Shown: one piece after another, positions 21,801 to 32,912 of the stretch | Position numbering within the stretch: the first letter of the stretch is position 1 | Layout of the letters: every line of letters begins with the position of its first letter | Origin: Panicum virgatum | Lineage: Eukaryota > Streptophyta > Magnoliopsida > Poales > Poaceae | Reading direction: 5' to 3' | Length of the DNA stretch: 64,000 bases | Assembly: GCF_016808335.1 (NCBI RefSeq) | Contig: NC_053150.1 | Location: 24,138,538-24,202,537 of the forward strand | The notes under the pieces: generated by a model | Told to the model about the DNA's origin: nothing | What the model saw: the letters and a program-made list of their open reading frames with translations, nothing else | Database searches by the model: none | Translations under genes and position numbers: made by a program

Positions 21801-23970
21801 ACTTATATCCATAATCACAAAGTTGAGTGACCGCTAAGAGATTAAACTTGAGAGAATCAACCAACAATACTTTTGAAAGAGAATGATCGCTTGAGATAGG
21901 AATTAAACCAACTCCTTTGACTTTGCCCCGGCTATTGTCACCAAAGATGATGTCACTATAGCCACCCACATTCTCATCTAGAGAGGAGAACATCATTGGA
22001 TCTCCGGTCATGTGTTGAGTGCATCCACTATCAAGCACCCAATGTCTTCCTCCGGACTTGTAATTTACCTACAAAGAGGAAGTAACTCTTTTAGGTACCC
22101 AAACTTTCTTGGGTCCTTGAATGTTAGTGACCACGTTAGTGACCAAGACTTTTGGCACCCAAATGGCATTCTTTTTAGCACCATTTATAGGTATCCCAAC
22201 AAATTTTGCACTAACATTGCCATTTGAATTTTTCATAAGAATGTAACTTGAATCAAAGTATACGACTTTCTTGTTGGTGCAATTCTTCTCAACATGACCA
22301 ACTTTCTTGCATTTTTCACAATATGGCTTACCAGTACTCTTCACAAAAGTAGTTTTGGTTTGCACAAAAGCCTTCTTCCCTTTCTTAGGAATGTATCCAA
22401 ACCCTTGCTTGTTCAAGGTAAACTTTTGGCTTGCCCAACAATGATTAAACTTGGCTCTACTATCATAGCACTTTCTCAAATCATTAGTCAAGCAAGTAAT
22501 CTCTTTCTTTAACAAATCATTTTCCATAATGAGAGATTCATTGCAAGATGAGTTATCAATTTTGGTGCAACAAGAACTAGTAGAGCTAGAGCCACAATAT
22601 TTATCATCAATTAAATTTCAACTAACACCAATGCTCAATGTTGCTTTTCTTTCATGATTAAGCAAGGTATTGTGAGCTTCCTCAAGCTTCTCATGAGTTT
22701 CTTTGAGATTCTCATGAGAAGTCTTTAGCTCCTCATAGGAATCTTGAAGAGAAGTAAACTTCAACTTCAAGTCCTTCAACTTAGCCTTTTCCTTTGTCAT
22801 GAATTCATCGGCATCATTAAGCATTTCAACAAGATCATCATATGAAAGTTCATCAAGTTCACCATCTTGTTGTACCTTTGCACCACCCTTTGCCATAAGA
22901 CAATGTGGTGTAGAGAAGAGTGATGGAGCCTCCTTGATGGCGATCCCGGCAACTCCCTTGGATGGCTTGTCATCATCATCATCATCATCATCATCATCGG
23001 AGCTTGCATCGGAATCTCATTCAACAAAATAAGCTTGGCCATTCTTCTTCTTCTTGATGAACTTCTTCTTCTTCTTTTCATCATTTTTCTTGTCCTTTTT
23101 CTTGTTTGGACAATTGACAATGATATGACCTACTTCACCACAATTGAAGCAAGTCTTGTCCACAAAAGGATTTTTTCTTGATGATTGACCTCTCTTGCCA
23201 AAGTTCTTCTTGCTCATCATTCTATTGAATATTTTGACAAAGAGAGCCATCTCCTCATCCGATTCTTCTTCTTGGCATCCACTTTCTTCTTCATTTTTGC
23301 TATCTTGAGCTTTGAATGCCACACTTTTCTTTTTCATATCAATTTCTCCACCATGAGCTTCATCTTGAGATTTCTTGAACATGTCATGGGTGAGAATTTC
23401 TCCCAATATTTGTGTGGGAGTTGCGGTCTTCACGTTTGACCTTACAAGTAAGGTCACAATTGTGTCATATCTTTCCGGAAGACATCTAAGAAACTTGTGG
23501 TTGAAATCCCCATCCGGTACCTCAAATCCAAGTCCCTTGAGGTCATTCACAATGTCATTTAGCCGGTTGAACATCTCAGCTATACTCTCATCCTTCTTCA
23601 TGGTAAATTCACTAAAATTCTCTTTTAGCAAATATAACTTGGCCTCCTTCACAGTTGATGTGCCCTCATGAATTTCCATGAGCTTCTTCCATATGTCATT
23701 TGCATTTGTGAGGCTCTTGACTCTATTAAATTCATTAACATCAAGAGCACTAAAGAGCACATTAACCCCTTGATCATTTAGTGTCTCATTTTCCTCATCT
23801 AGGGGTGTCAAACTCTTTGGGTCCAAAATGACATATCCATCACTTACTACTCTCCACAGCTTTCTACTCATGGCTTTGAGATGAGCCGACATCCTAGTCT
23901 TCCAATAATCATAATTGTTCCCATCAAAGAACGGTGGCTTCCCAACATGAATTCCATGATCACTAGTCAT
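18846..23970 (-). pseudogene. gag-pol of the Sirevirus with four stops and one frameshift
   Basis: The gag ATG is at 23970 (KPPFFDGNNYDYWKTRM). Next come a CCHC knuckle (CFNCGEVGHIIVNC), an Asp run, a coiled coil (22896-22618), and a second CCHC-like knuckle (CEKCKKVGHVEKNC). Then protease (LDSGCTQHMTG), integrase (HRLGHVG ... MDLFGPTTYRS, SDNGSEF), RT (AFLKGKISELVFVEQPP, YVDDIIFGS) and RNase H (DSDYAGCKVDRKSTSG, STAEAEYISA). Stops lie at 23017 (TGA), 22618 (TGA), 22069 (TAG) and 20727 (TAG), and the frame shifts near 21740 between protease and integrase. The RT-RNase H block 20717-18846 is open. The element cannot make its full polyprotein as assembled. Confidence 0.9.
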
Positions 23971-24014
23971 TGTTCTACTCCAAAATGGTTAAATCCGCAA
24001 TTAATGGAGTACTA

Positions 24015-24027
24015 GGCTTTGATACCA
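24015..24027 (-). other. Primer binding site of the Sirevirus
   Basis: Minus TGGTATCAAAGCC, two bases from the LTR at 24030. Met-type as in most copia elements. Confidence 0.88.
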
Positions 24028-24029
24028 CT

Positions 24030-25699
24030 TGTAGGATCAAGAACACCGACTAGAGGGGGGGTGAATAGGCGGTTTAAAAACTAAAGCCAACAACACTAGA
24101 GAAATTTAATTAGTAACAAAGGAAAGCCCTATGTCAAGCTGTTACTATCTCTAGATGGGTTTGCAACCTAGGGTGACAAGATGCAAAACAAGCTCTAGTA
24201 AAGTAAATTGCTCAAAGTAAAACAAGAATTAAAGTGAACAAGAGAAGTAACCAAGCTTGACACAAGAATTTATCCCGTGGTGTCGATGACTTGCCGGTCA
24301 CCCCTAATCCACGTTGAGGTGGATTCCAAGAATCAACCGCTCCTCTATCAAGAACCTCTTGATCTTGAGCCGGCTTGAATCAAAGAACCGCTCCACACCT
24401 CGATTCCACTAGAGTTGCTCTTCACCACTCCGGTGAGGTGAGCACAAACCTCTCACAACCGAAATCGGGGCTCCTCAACAATCTCCTTGGAGGAGCTCCA
24501 CGAAATCCTCTTCTCCAAGCCGTCTAGGGAGCGGCAACTCCCAAGAGTAACAAGTCGATGACGCTTGCTTGAAGTTTCCCTAGTGCCACAAAGCTCAAAC
24601 TCTTGATGCAATGCACTAGGAAGCTCTCACACCCTCAAGAATGCAATCTCTAAACAAGTGTGTGTGAGAGAGGGATGCCTTAGCTCTAAGATGTCAAGTA
24701 TGCAGTCCAAATGGCCAAGAGAGACACCCAAAGGCCGGGCAATGGGTATATATAGACATCCCTCCAAAAACTAGCCATTACACTCTTTTCTGCGAAATCG
24801 CGGATCGTCCGCATTTCAAAAACTGGACTGTCCGCCGTTATAAACCAGTGAGTCAGAGTGCATTTAATGCGTGTCAGAACTAGCCGTTAAGCCCTGGCGG
24901 ACCGTCCGCGACACAGGTGCGGACCGTCCGCAGTGAGAGTTCCACACCACCAGAGACGAAACATCGTCTCTGGTACAACTTTGAAATTAGCTTGCAGACC
25001 GTCCGCACCTCAGGAGCGGACCGTCCGCAGTTCAACCTTGAAAACCCACTAGAGACAACAATGTCTCTGGTACAAATTGTCAAATAGCCGGCGGACCGTC
25101 CGCGCCCCTGGGGCGGACCGTCCGCGCCCCAGGGGCGGACCGTCCGCTGCACATATCATAAGCCCAACCAGAGAAAACACCCTCTCTGGTACAATTTGAG
25201 TTAGAGCTGCGGACCGTCTGCCCACCTGGGCCGGACTGTCCGCCAGACACCTCTAAAAATCACCAGAGCCAAACATGCTCTCTGGAACGATTGCGGACCG
25301 TCCGCGCTTGTGCAGTCAGCTCTCAAACTTGTTCTTTTTGAAATATTTTCAAAACGTCGTTAGCCCTCATGCATGCAACTACATATTTTGAGCAAAATGG
25401 CACTAAAGACCCATCAAGCATGAGTACACAACCCCTCTTGATAGTACGGCTATCTATCCAACAAATCCGGTCACTTTTCATCCACTAAACGCCTTGTGAC
25501 CGGTAAAATGCAAAAGCCCTATTTTATACCTTTGCCTTGAGCCCGAGCTTTGCTCATCATCTCCAAAACTTCATACGTTCACAACCAAATCTCTTTCATC
25601 CGTGGATCAACCTATACTCATTATCTCAAACGAAATCGTTAATCCACAAACCGTTGTCATTAATTACCAAAACTTGAATTAGGGGCCTAGATGCTTTCA
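24030..25699 (-). repeat. 5' LTR of the Sirevirus
   Basis: 1,670 bp. Pairs with 13783-15456. It ends CTTTCA at 25699, followed by the 5-bp target copy GCATG. Confidence 0.92.
24800..25305. promoter_or_regulatory. Same palindrome/hairpin array in the 5' LTR of the Sirevirus
   Basis: About twelve GCGGACCGTCCGC-like palindromes and the same interleaved hairpins as in the left LTR, with independent substitutions. The TATATATA box is at 24747-24754. One extra palindrome unit sits near 25113 and one near the distal end is missing compared with the left copy, so unit number can change. Confidence 0.75.
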
Positions 25700-25808
25700 G
25701 CATGGCCATCAACTCGGCCAGATTCGACGGTGGTGGCGGTGGCTGCTGAGATCCACTGCCACTCTCACGGCCGAAGCCTTCAGGCATTCCACGAGGTTGA
25801 CCAACCAT
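25700..25808 (-). pseudogene. N-terminal gag fragment of element 2
   Basis: ATG at 25808-25806 directly after ACAG. The reading frame runs MVGQPRGMPEGFGRES then a Gln/Pro-rich stretch and SNLAELMAM before it hits the Sirevirus LTR. It continues at 13782 on the far side of that insertion. The joint is flanked by GCATG (25700-25704) and GTATG (13778-13782), a 5-bp duplicate with one transition. Confidence 0.85.
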
Positions 25809-26449
25809 CTGTAATTATGGAAGACATCCATTAGATACATTTCTCTTGCTCCCAAAATCAATGGTAAATGCAGTGATCAAACATTGGATATCAAAATAAA
25901 ATCAGCAGAATTTAACTAAATGCGGTGTGGCATAATATGCACAACACATATTTGAGCAACCCATAAAACTCAGAACGGGTCAGCTGTTAGATAGCCTCAT
26001 GCTCCATCGTATTGATACTCAACGCTGAGAGCAAAAGGGTAAAGAAGATAATCTAGCAATTCACTCTTCACCGTTCTGTGCTACGCTGCTAATCAACAGA
26101 GATCATAGAAGTGATTGGACTAAAATATAGTCTCATAGATTCAACAGGCTAAAAGTTGATGAGCACACATGCCACAAAATTTGCAACCTCAATAGCATTC
26201 ATCAAACAGCCTAGAAATGCACAAATGAAGAGATTTGGCAAGTAGGAAGATCATGATTTCCAAACTGGTAGTCGCTACTTATATTACATCCAAAGTAGCA
26301 TTTTTCATACAACCTACATCACACATCCTTACCACATATAATACAACAAGTGGTACTCCTTCCTAGGGCTATTTTACAACATCATATTCCCTATGTACAT
26401 ATGCTACAACAAGAGAAAACACAAACTATCTAGGACAAGTCTAAGGCGC

Positions 26450-27352
26450 CTAGAAGTCATCGAGGTTACCCACAGAAGAGGCACTGCCGGAAGAAGAGTC
26501 GTCTGGCTGAGGGTTAGGCTCAGCAAGTGCGTGCTCTGAAGCAATATCTGAAACTCCCTCCATCTGCTCTGGATCCTCTTCTGCTGCTGCAGGCGCGGCT
26601 GGAACATCTAGTTGCTCTTGGAGCACACCAATATGGCCCAAAGCATCAGCCCAATCTACCTGAAGCTCATGCACCTGCCCCTAAAGAAAACCAATAACTG
26701 TGTTGCGCTGCTCTATCTCAGCACCATGCTCCAAAGCCTGATGCTCAAACTGTGCAATGACATGATCCCTACCAGCAACGGCATCCTGAAGTCCCTGAAT
26801 CTGAGTATCCCTCAAACGAAGACCTCGCTGGAAGGACTGGGCTAAGTCTAGCACCTGCTCCAAGTGTCGCTGCTGAAGTATCTGGTAGTGAGACTGCGCA
26901 TTCATATATCTGACTACTGCCTGAATAGTCTCCTCAGCTATATCTCCAATTAAGTACCCAAAGTGTGTGGTCCTGAAGAGCCACTCTGCATTACCAGCAT
27001 TGACTGCTGGAAACAAACCAATAGGATACACAGCTACCTCCTCAGGATGGTGCTCACAAAAAGTAGTGATAGCTCTAAGAGCCGCCGTCTCAAAAGCATC
27101 AACAAGACGGTACCCAATCACCTCAATCTCAATCGGTGGCCACTCCAAGGTAGGGTGCTGAGGAATGGTCATGGTAACTCGGTTCTTCTGAATTCCATCC
27201 TCAGAAAACTGGCGTCCCGTGTACTAGGGTGGATCTGGGTAGTGGAAGGTACGAAGTGTATCCCAAAGAATCCTCGGAAAACCCTCCCAATACAGACAGT
27301 CGGTATGAGCATTTCCCTCCTCATCCCAAAAGATCTGGGGACAAGCCGCCAT
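26450..27352 (-). pseudogene. ORF0 of element 2, about 300 codons, two stops
   Basis: The ATG at 27352-27350 follows GATTCAG directly. One frame runs to TGA/TAG at 26450 with stops at 27224-27226 and 26681-26683 (both TAG, the second most simply CAG to TAG). The N-terminal part (ACPQIFWDEEGNAHTDCLY, WEGFPRILWDTLRTFHYP) is followed by a compact middle (RLVDAFETAALRAITTFCEHH), a Gln/Leu-rich probable coiled coil (27000-26690) and an acidic Ser-rich tail ending SSVGNLDDF. I recognise no enzymatic motif. Position before gag matches the orf0 I recall from rice RIRE3/RIRE8. The function is unknown. Confidence 0.7.
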
Positions 27353-27884
27353 CTGAATCAAAAAGGATACAAATGTGAGTAATACTATTATCTCAAGACT
27401 TCTCAAATAAAGCTTTAAGAAGACTGCGGTAAAGCAAATGTGATTCTAAATCAAAAGAGGATATAGTTCCAAATTTAGAGAATAATAAACCACAATCGGT
27501 ACTGGTTCATCATTTAAGATTCTAAGGAATGAAAAGATCCTTATAACAACAAGATGGGGCTTAGGATGAAGGCATGACTCAAAACCATCTTTTTCATCCA
27601 AGAAAATCTAAGCATTTTAACAAGCATGCTCCTAAAATCAAAATTTAACTCACTTATGGTTTAAGCACACTAACACTTATCTATGAGGATTCATACTAGA
27701 AATTCCTTACAAAGCTTGTGTAACAACTTCAAAGACTAGGAATCAATTCGAGCATCAACCAAATATGCATGCACGTCCTGAACATCCTCACAAGATAAAC
27801 AATTGCCAACTATCGTTGGGCTTACGTGGTTAGCACGGTGGCATACATAAATACGGCTCTCCCTATATAGCTAGTCGATACATT

Positions 27885-28335
27885 CTAACCGTTCTTAACT
27901 TATCGAATTGCGGTTAGTGTACCTGCAGAAGATTGGCAGAACATATATATATATCCAATGAACCTTTCATGCCAGCACTCATGAAAGCGTCCCCAAATAT
28001 TACCGCTCACTATAGAAGCGGCAGCCATACAATTCCCGCCGTATGGCCAATGTTAACATACGCTACTCGGAGGCGTATCCACAAGTTCCTTTACTCCCAA
28101 TATAGTCGACCGAGATCGATATATTGGCAGCAGCTCAAGTAGGCCACTGCTTGAGCGCAGCGTTCGGTTTGCATCGCCGACGGGAAGGTCAGACTCCCTC
28201 AGCTGACTGAGTACACTTTACTTCCAATATAGTCAATTAATCGTTGGTATATTGGGAGCACCTCAAGTAAGCCACTTCTTGAGGGTAGCGTTCGGCTCGC
28301 ATCACCGACGAGAAGGTCAGACTCCCTCAGCTGAC
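27885..28335. repeat. Array of consecutive hairpins in the leader of element 2
   Basis: Non-overlapping perfect stems follow one another: CTAACCG 27885-27891 with 27911-27917; ATTGG 27932-27936 with 27955-27959; CTTTCATG 27964-27971 with 27980-27987; CCGCT 28003-28007 with 28017-28021; GCCATAC 28024-28030 with 28041-28047; ATACGC 28058-28063 with 28073-28078; then the stems of the two 127-bp tandem units up to 28335. Loops are mostly 8-16 nt. This density is well above what I would expect by chance. Confidence 0.7.
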
Positions 28336-28342
28336 GGAGGAT
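28089..28342. repeat. Two tandem 127-bp units with matching hairpins
   Basis: Unit 1 starts at 28089 (CTTTACTCCCAATAT), unit 2 at 28216. Both keep CCAATATA/TATATTGG (28097-28127; 28224-28255), a CTCAAG/CTTGAG stem, and GTCAG/CTGAC (28188-28207; 28316-28335). The middle stem is GCTCAAG/CTTGAGC in unit 1 (28133-28156) but CCTCAAG/CTTGAGG in unit 2 (28261-28284), a compensatory change. Confidence 0.85.
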
Positions 28343-28610
28343 CCTTACCTTCTTACCTCAACGTAGGTGCGTCGTTACAAGAATTTAAGAGTTGTTTGTG
28401 AGTATGGTTTAACAAAATGTAAAGTGCTGGAAGTCAGATAACATAAACCATACATAAATAACCACCTAGTAATTCCCGTAAATTCCATAGGACTTTACGT
28501 TCTATGCACAACCCTTAACGAATCCAACGTAATTCTCCGAAATACCTTGTTGTTCCAATTTTATACGGAAAACGATTTTTAAGGTTCCAACACCTCTGGT
28601 GTACACTTGT

Positions 28611-28623
28611 AGCTCTGATACCA
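28611..28623 (-). other. Primer binding site of element 2
   Basis: Minus TGGTATCAGAGCT, two bases from the LTR at 28626. Confidence 0.88.
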
Positions 28624-28625
28624 GT

Positions 28626-31600
28626 TGTGGCAGAACCACCTGAATTATCCCGGCTCAAGTGCGCAGGCCATCACCATAAAGGCAACACCAGCTCATACGC
28701 ACTTCAAACGGAACAACTCTTGGTCTGTCGGGTAATGTCCCGATACAACCACCGGTTCTCAGATCGAACAAGCATACCCCGCACGAAGGCGAGTCCAGAG
28801 ATATTACAACCACAATTTTACAACACAGGCATAATATTGATTACAAACCAGTTCAAACCATTATTACAAAAACTAACTTAAGTAAAACAGTTATACAAGC
28901 CATAACTTAAGTTCAGAGTTTAGACAGCGGAAGATAAAACACGACGGCTACAACACGTCGCAAAAGGATACCAGGCTAGCCCAAGCATGGTATCACTCGT
29001 CATAGTCATTGCCGGCTAAAGACGTGTCCCACTCTACAGACCAGCCAGGAGGCAACGAGCAAGGATAGGTCAAGCTAGCGATTTGCTCCTCAAAACTCAT
29101 ACCTGAAAAAGGGTTTCAACAGCAAGGATGAGTATTCTAATACTCAGCAAGACTTAACCGTCAACGGGTATAAGTAGCCCACTTTAGCTAGACTATGCAA
29201 GGCTCTGTGAGGCTCTGGTTTTCCTTTTGCTGTAAAGCAATAAAGAGTAGGTCCTTACTTTCAAATTTTAGCTTTTAAAATTCTAGTTGATTAACCATTC
29301 TATGTAAGCAACTACTATCCAATCATGGTAGAAAACTAAGCAAACATCAAGATTGATAAATAATATTGTTGCTCTTATTACTCTGTGTGGCAAAGGGATC
29401 AAGCAGTCCCAAACTGTGAGAAGCAGACGATTCGAATCGAATTTCTTAACCTGGCCAGGCAAACCTAACGCACACGTCTGGAACACCGTCGGGTCGTTCC
29501 CAAACAACCGTTGACCTTTCTTTCCGGCTTGTGGATAGGGTCACTCTCCCCGACTATAGGGCTCCAAGGCCGAACCTTGTCCCTCGAAGTCGTAGTGTTT
29601 TGCAACATAAAAATAAAACCTATCCCTCGAAGTCGGCTACTAGGCTTGCCGCGTACCATATTTACGGCATGTGGCTAGTACTTTCAAAAACTTAACCACC
29701 GCTACCACACACCGCGACCTTAGCAAGTTCATCAACACAGACGGGGTCTCACATAAGGTCATGATATCGAACACAACCCCGTCTGTCGTCCTTATATTGA
29801 TAACAGAAATGTAAACAATCGATTCCTATAAAACTCGCGAGTGACAGGCAATCACTCGACTTTTACCGGTCCTATAAGCTTAGCAAGTAATCAAACTCAA
29901 GTCTAGTGTTCAGTACATAGGTTCCTAGGATCATGCATCTAGGGTTTCAATTCAAATCCTAAGAACTGTAAATGCATAAGCAAGTAACAACAGTAAATGA
30001 TAATAATTTGAAATATAGGTTATGTCCGGGGCTTGCCTTCTCGGTAGTCGCTAACTATTTCAGCTCTAGGCTCTTCCGAACTTTGGTCTGGGGCTTCAGT
30101 TAGTACGGCAGTGTTCACTTGAGCTTCGAGATCACCTCCTTCGGAATCCGGGATCAGCTCGTACGTCCCGTCCGACAAAGCAGTCGTATTTATATGTAAT
30201 GCAAGAACATAATTATAAACACACTCACGATGTGGTGAAGCTAAGCAAACAAAATTAAAACACACATGGGCAATCATTTATAGAGTAGTTAAATAACAAT
30301 TCTAACTATACAAGGCATCATGATCAACAGCACAAATGAAGTTTACTAACTTCATAAACAAGTGGGGGTGATTCTCTATAACAAGTAAGTCATGGTTTTC
30401 TAATAAATAAACAACTCAAAGCACAAACATAAATAAATTTAGAAAAAATTACCCTAAACAGAACATGAACAGATTAAGCTACCCTGTAAAAAGCATGCCA
30501 AAGCATGTAGCCATTTATTCACAACAAACCATTCATTCTGACAACACCTAGAACAAGCTTGAATTATACATGTCAAACTAGAGCAAAGCAGAAGCTCAAA
30601 ATTTAACAGGAAGTTGACACAGAAATGATCTAGTTACTGTGAATTTTTCATGATTTCATCTACATAAAATTAATTCTGAGAAAATAAACAAAACAGACAT
30701 CAGATTTGCAAGAATCATTTTTAGCTCCTGTTCTAGTCATGAACTGATGCTCAAACTTCATGGACAATCTAAGATACTCCGGGTGAACACTCAGCAAAAT
30801 TTTAATGATTTATAATGAAAAGAAACTATTTATCATAAATAAAGTCTACTAAACAACGATTAAATCAAATAAATAGCTACACAAGAGAACTGATCACGAA
30901 ATTTTTATAGCAATACTAGTGTTACAAGAACAAACTACCATAAAAATTTGACTGCAATACATGGCTTCAAGAAAAAGCTAAGAAAAAGATAAAATCAACT
31001 AGTATTTATGCACTTAGCAACACAAATTAACTTGTACAGCAAAAACTTTCAACAAAAGCCTAAAATATTATGATTCTACTGCATAGAGCTTCTCTCAAGG
31101 ATTCCAAAACATCCAAGTTTATATTTTTCTGAATTTCCTACGATTTTCTACTGAATTTCAAAGTTCTCAGCTAGACATTACAAAGAAGTCCTTAGAGCAC
31201 TATTCACATGAGTCACAGTCTATTCAAAGAACACCCTGGAGTTTCTGGAATTTTAAACCCGAGGTCCCTGGGCCGGGTCAGATAGGGGAAGCGACGTTGA
31301 CTGGCCGATTCCGGTGTCTGGGCTCACCGGCGGCGAGGGTTGGGGTGGGGAAAACAGAGTAGAGGTCGCCGCGATGCTTTGGAGGCTCTTGGGTCGTGAA
31401 ATGATGGCCGGAGGGGTTCGGTCCACGGCGAGCGGCGGCCAGTGGAGCTCGGAGCACGGCGGCGGGGTGGCTTCGGTGGGGTTCGGGCGAGGGAAAAGGG
31501 CTGGGGAGCTGCGCGAGGTCGAGGCGCGGCTAAAGGAGTGGTCAGCGTGGGCGGGGAAGCTGCGGAGAGGCGGGTCGACGGTGGCGTGGAGCTCGCCGGG

Positions 31601-32449
31601 GTTCTGTGGGTGACGGCGGCGGCGTTCTGTGGCGTGGGAGCGAGGAGAAGGCGAAAGGAGGAGAGGAATAGGTCGCTGGGGTCTTTGTGGTGCTCGTGCG
31701 CGCACTAGAAGGGGTTTTGGGGCTCTGCCCGGGGCTATCCACGGCGGCATCGCGGTGGCGGCCGCGCGGGCGGCTCTGCGCTCGGCGGGGGCGCGTGGCA
31801 GAGCAAGGAAGCTCCAGCGCGAGGAAGAGAGGGCGGCGAGGAGCTCAGGCGTGACGCGTGGGCTAGCAGGCAGGAGGTGGCGCGGGGAGGCAGCTCTCCA
31901 CGGCGGCGGGCGGCGCCCTGCACAGCGGCGACGGGGAAAAACAGAGGAAGGAGCTGGAGGAAGGAGAAAAGGGCTGTTTTGCAATTTCCAAAATTTCCAG
32001 GGACCTGAATGTAAAATAAGGATAACTTCTAAACTAAAGCTCAAATGAAAAAGTGCCCAACATGAAAGTTGTTCAACTTTTCAAGATCTACAACTTTGAT
32101 GTTGTGCAAAAATTTATTTGATCAAAGATTCAAGAGCTAATTTTGAAAACATAAAAGGGATTTTGAATTCCAGGAATTATGTCAAATTCAATGCAATTTC
32201 ACTTCAAACTTAGGCTGATTTGAAAAGTTTCCTGCCATGTAATGATTACACCATATTTTGCAAAAATACCCTCCACAAAAGCTATAATCACACATTCAAT
32301 TCAAATTAAACTATAGAAAGACCCTTGCATAAAATCAATATTACACATATAACCTTTTATAATTACAAAAAGGTCCTTATTCAAGCAAAACAAGCACATG
32401 ATGTATAAAAGGTATGCAACACTAATGTGCAGACACCTAGGGTGTCACA
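28626..32449 (-). repeat. 5' LTR of element 2 (3.8 kb)
   Basis: Starts TGTGGCAGAACC and ends GGTGTCACA on plus. In transcription order it has AT-rich U3 (32449-31980), a GC-rich block (31960-31260) with a CCG|GTGAGCC donor at 31328/31327, AT-rich sequence, exon A, AT-rich sequence, exon B, and the PBS. The long open frame in the GC-rich block (32044-31253) is low-complexity Pro/Arg/Ser-rich and probably not a protein gene. Confidence 0.85.
28993..30192 (-). other. Putative two-exon small ORF inside the LTR of element 2 (exon A about 30189-30037, exon B 29102-28993)
   Basis: Exon A reads ALSDGTYELIPDSEGG ... SSEEPRAEIVSDYREG and ends CGAGAAG|GCAAGC. A 934-nt intron ends CCCTTTTTCAG at 29103. 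Exon B (110 nt) continues in phase: MSFEEQIASLTYPCSLPPGW, SVEWDTSLAGNDYDE, stop TGA 28995-28993. The solo LTR at 57056-62337 has an exon B of the same 110-nt length, with 16 of 35 residues identical. In this copy the exon A acceptor and a start codon seen in the solo LTR are altered (AG to AA, ATG to ACG), so it may be dead. Confidence 0.55.
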
Positions 32450-32912
32450 ACCACCGCATAACGTGTATGCTCTTTTGGTGATTTCTTAGCTCCATTGCTT
32501 GCTCAATGACCCCACTATTGTCACAGAAGAGATCCAGTAGGTTGGACGCATTTGAAAACACACCAAGCTCAATAAGAAACTTCCTTATCCATACACCTTC
32601 CTTCGCGGCTTCCGAAGCCGTGATGTATTTGGCTTCTGTTGTAGAATCGGCCACAATCTCCTACTTTGAACTCTTCCAGCTAACAACACCACCATTTATT
32701 GTTAGCACATAACCTGATTGGGACTTTGAACCGTCTTTGTCAGTTTGAAAGCTAGCATTGGTGTAACCCATTACAACGAGCTCCTCCTCACCTCCATATA
32801 CAAAGGACCACGCATGTGCCATCGGAAACGAGGAACCCAATCGCGAGAGTTTTTGCTATTGAAAAGCACCGGACATCGCGTAATCTGCACACCACTAGGT
32901 GACGGAACGGAA
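32450..32912 (-). pseudogene. gag N-terminus joined to RNase H (copia deletion derivative)
   Basis: The gag start MVSPSVPSPSGVQITRCPV lies at 32924-32868 and leads into WVPRFRWHMRG. Near 32800 the frame changes to copia RNase H: YTNASFQTDKDGSKSQSGY, INGGVVSWKSSK, then a stop, then ADSTTEAKYITASEAAKE and VIEQAMELRNHQKS. The catalytic D of DSTTEAKY is kept. About 4 kb of the usual polyprotein is absent between the two parts. Confidence 0.75.

Larger units (their letters stand above)
13783..25699 (-). mobile_element. Sirevirus (Ty1/copia, Maximus/SIRE type), element 3
   Basis: LTRs at 13783-15456 and 24030-25699 share ends TGTAGGATC and GATGCTTTCA. PBS next to the right LTR, polypurine tract next to the left LTR, gag-pol on minus, and an extra gene between pol and the 3' LTR. 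The integrase (HMDLFGPTTYRS) and RT (FVCQIYVDDIIFGST) are copia-type. The two LTRs differ mainly by transitions, so the insertion is not recent. It interrupts gag of element 2. Confidence 0.93.
27353..28610 (-). other. Long structured leader of element 2
   Basis: No supported ORF. From 28345 down to 27885 it contains a run of separate hairpins, described below. The rest (27353-27880) is AT-rich without visible signals. Confidence 0.65.
10173..32449 (-). mobile_element. Older Ty3/gypsy element with ORF0 (element 2), split by elements 1 and 3
   Basis: The right LTR is 28626-32449, PBS 28611-28623, a leader of about 1.26 kb, ORF0 27352-26450, gag from 25808 (cut at 25700/13782 by the Sirevirus), then pol to 10173, where element 1 cuts the integrase. 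RT and RNase H resemble the Tekay/Del group ([11 protein letters not shown]). From memory, rice RIRE3/RIRE8 elements also carry an extra orf0 before gag, so I read this as a relative. All lesions seen in gag-pol are in-frame stops. The outer flank is the deleted copia at 32450, with candidate target duplicate ACCAC. Confidence 0.85.

Noticed and set aside
31253..32044. Open frame of 263 codons on minus in the GC-rich LTR block of element 2
   Set aside because: Low-complexity Pro/Arg/Ser/Ala composition, and several frames stay open because GC-rich DNA has few stops. More likely an untranslated first exon.
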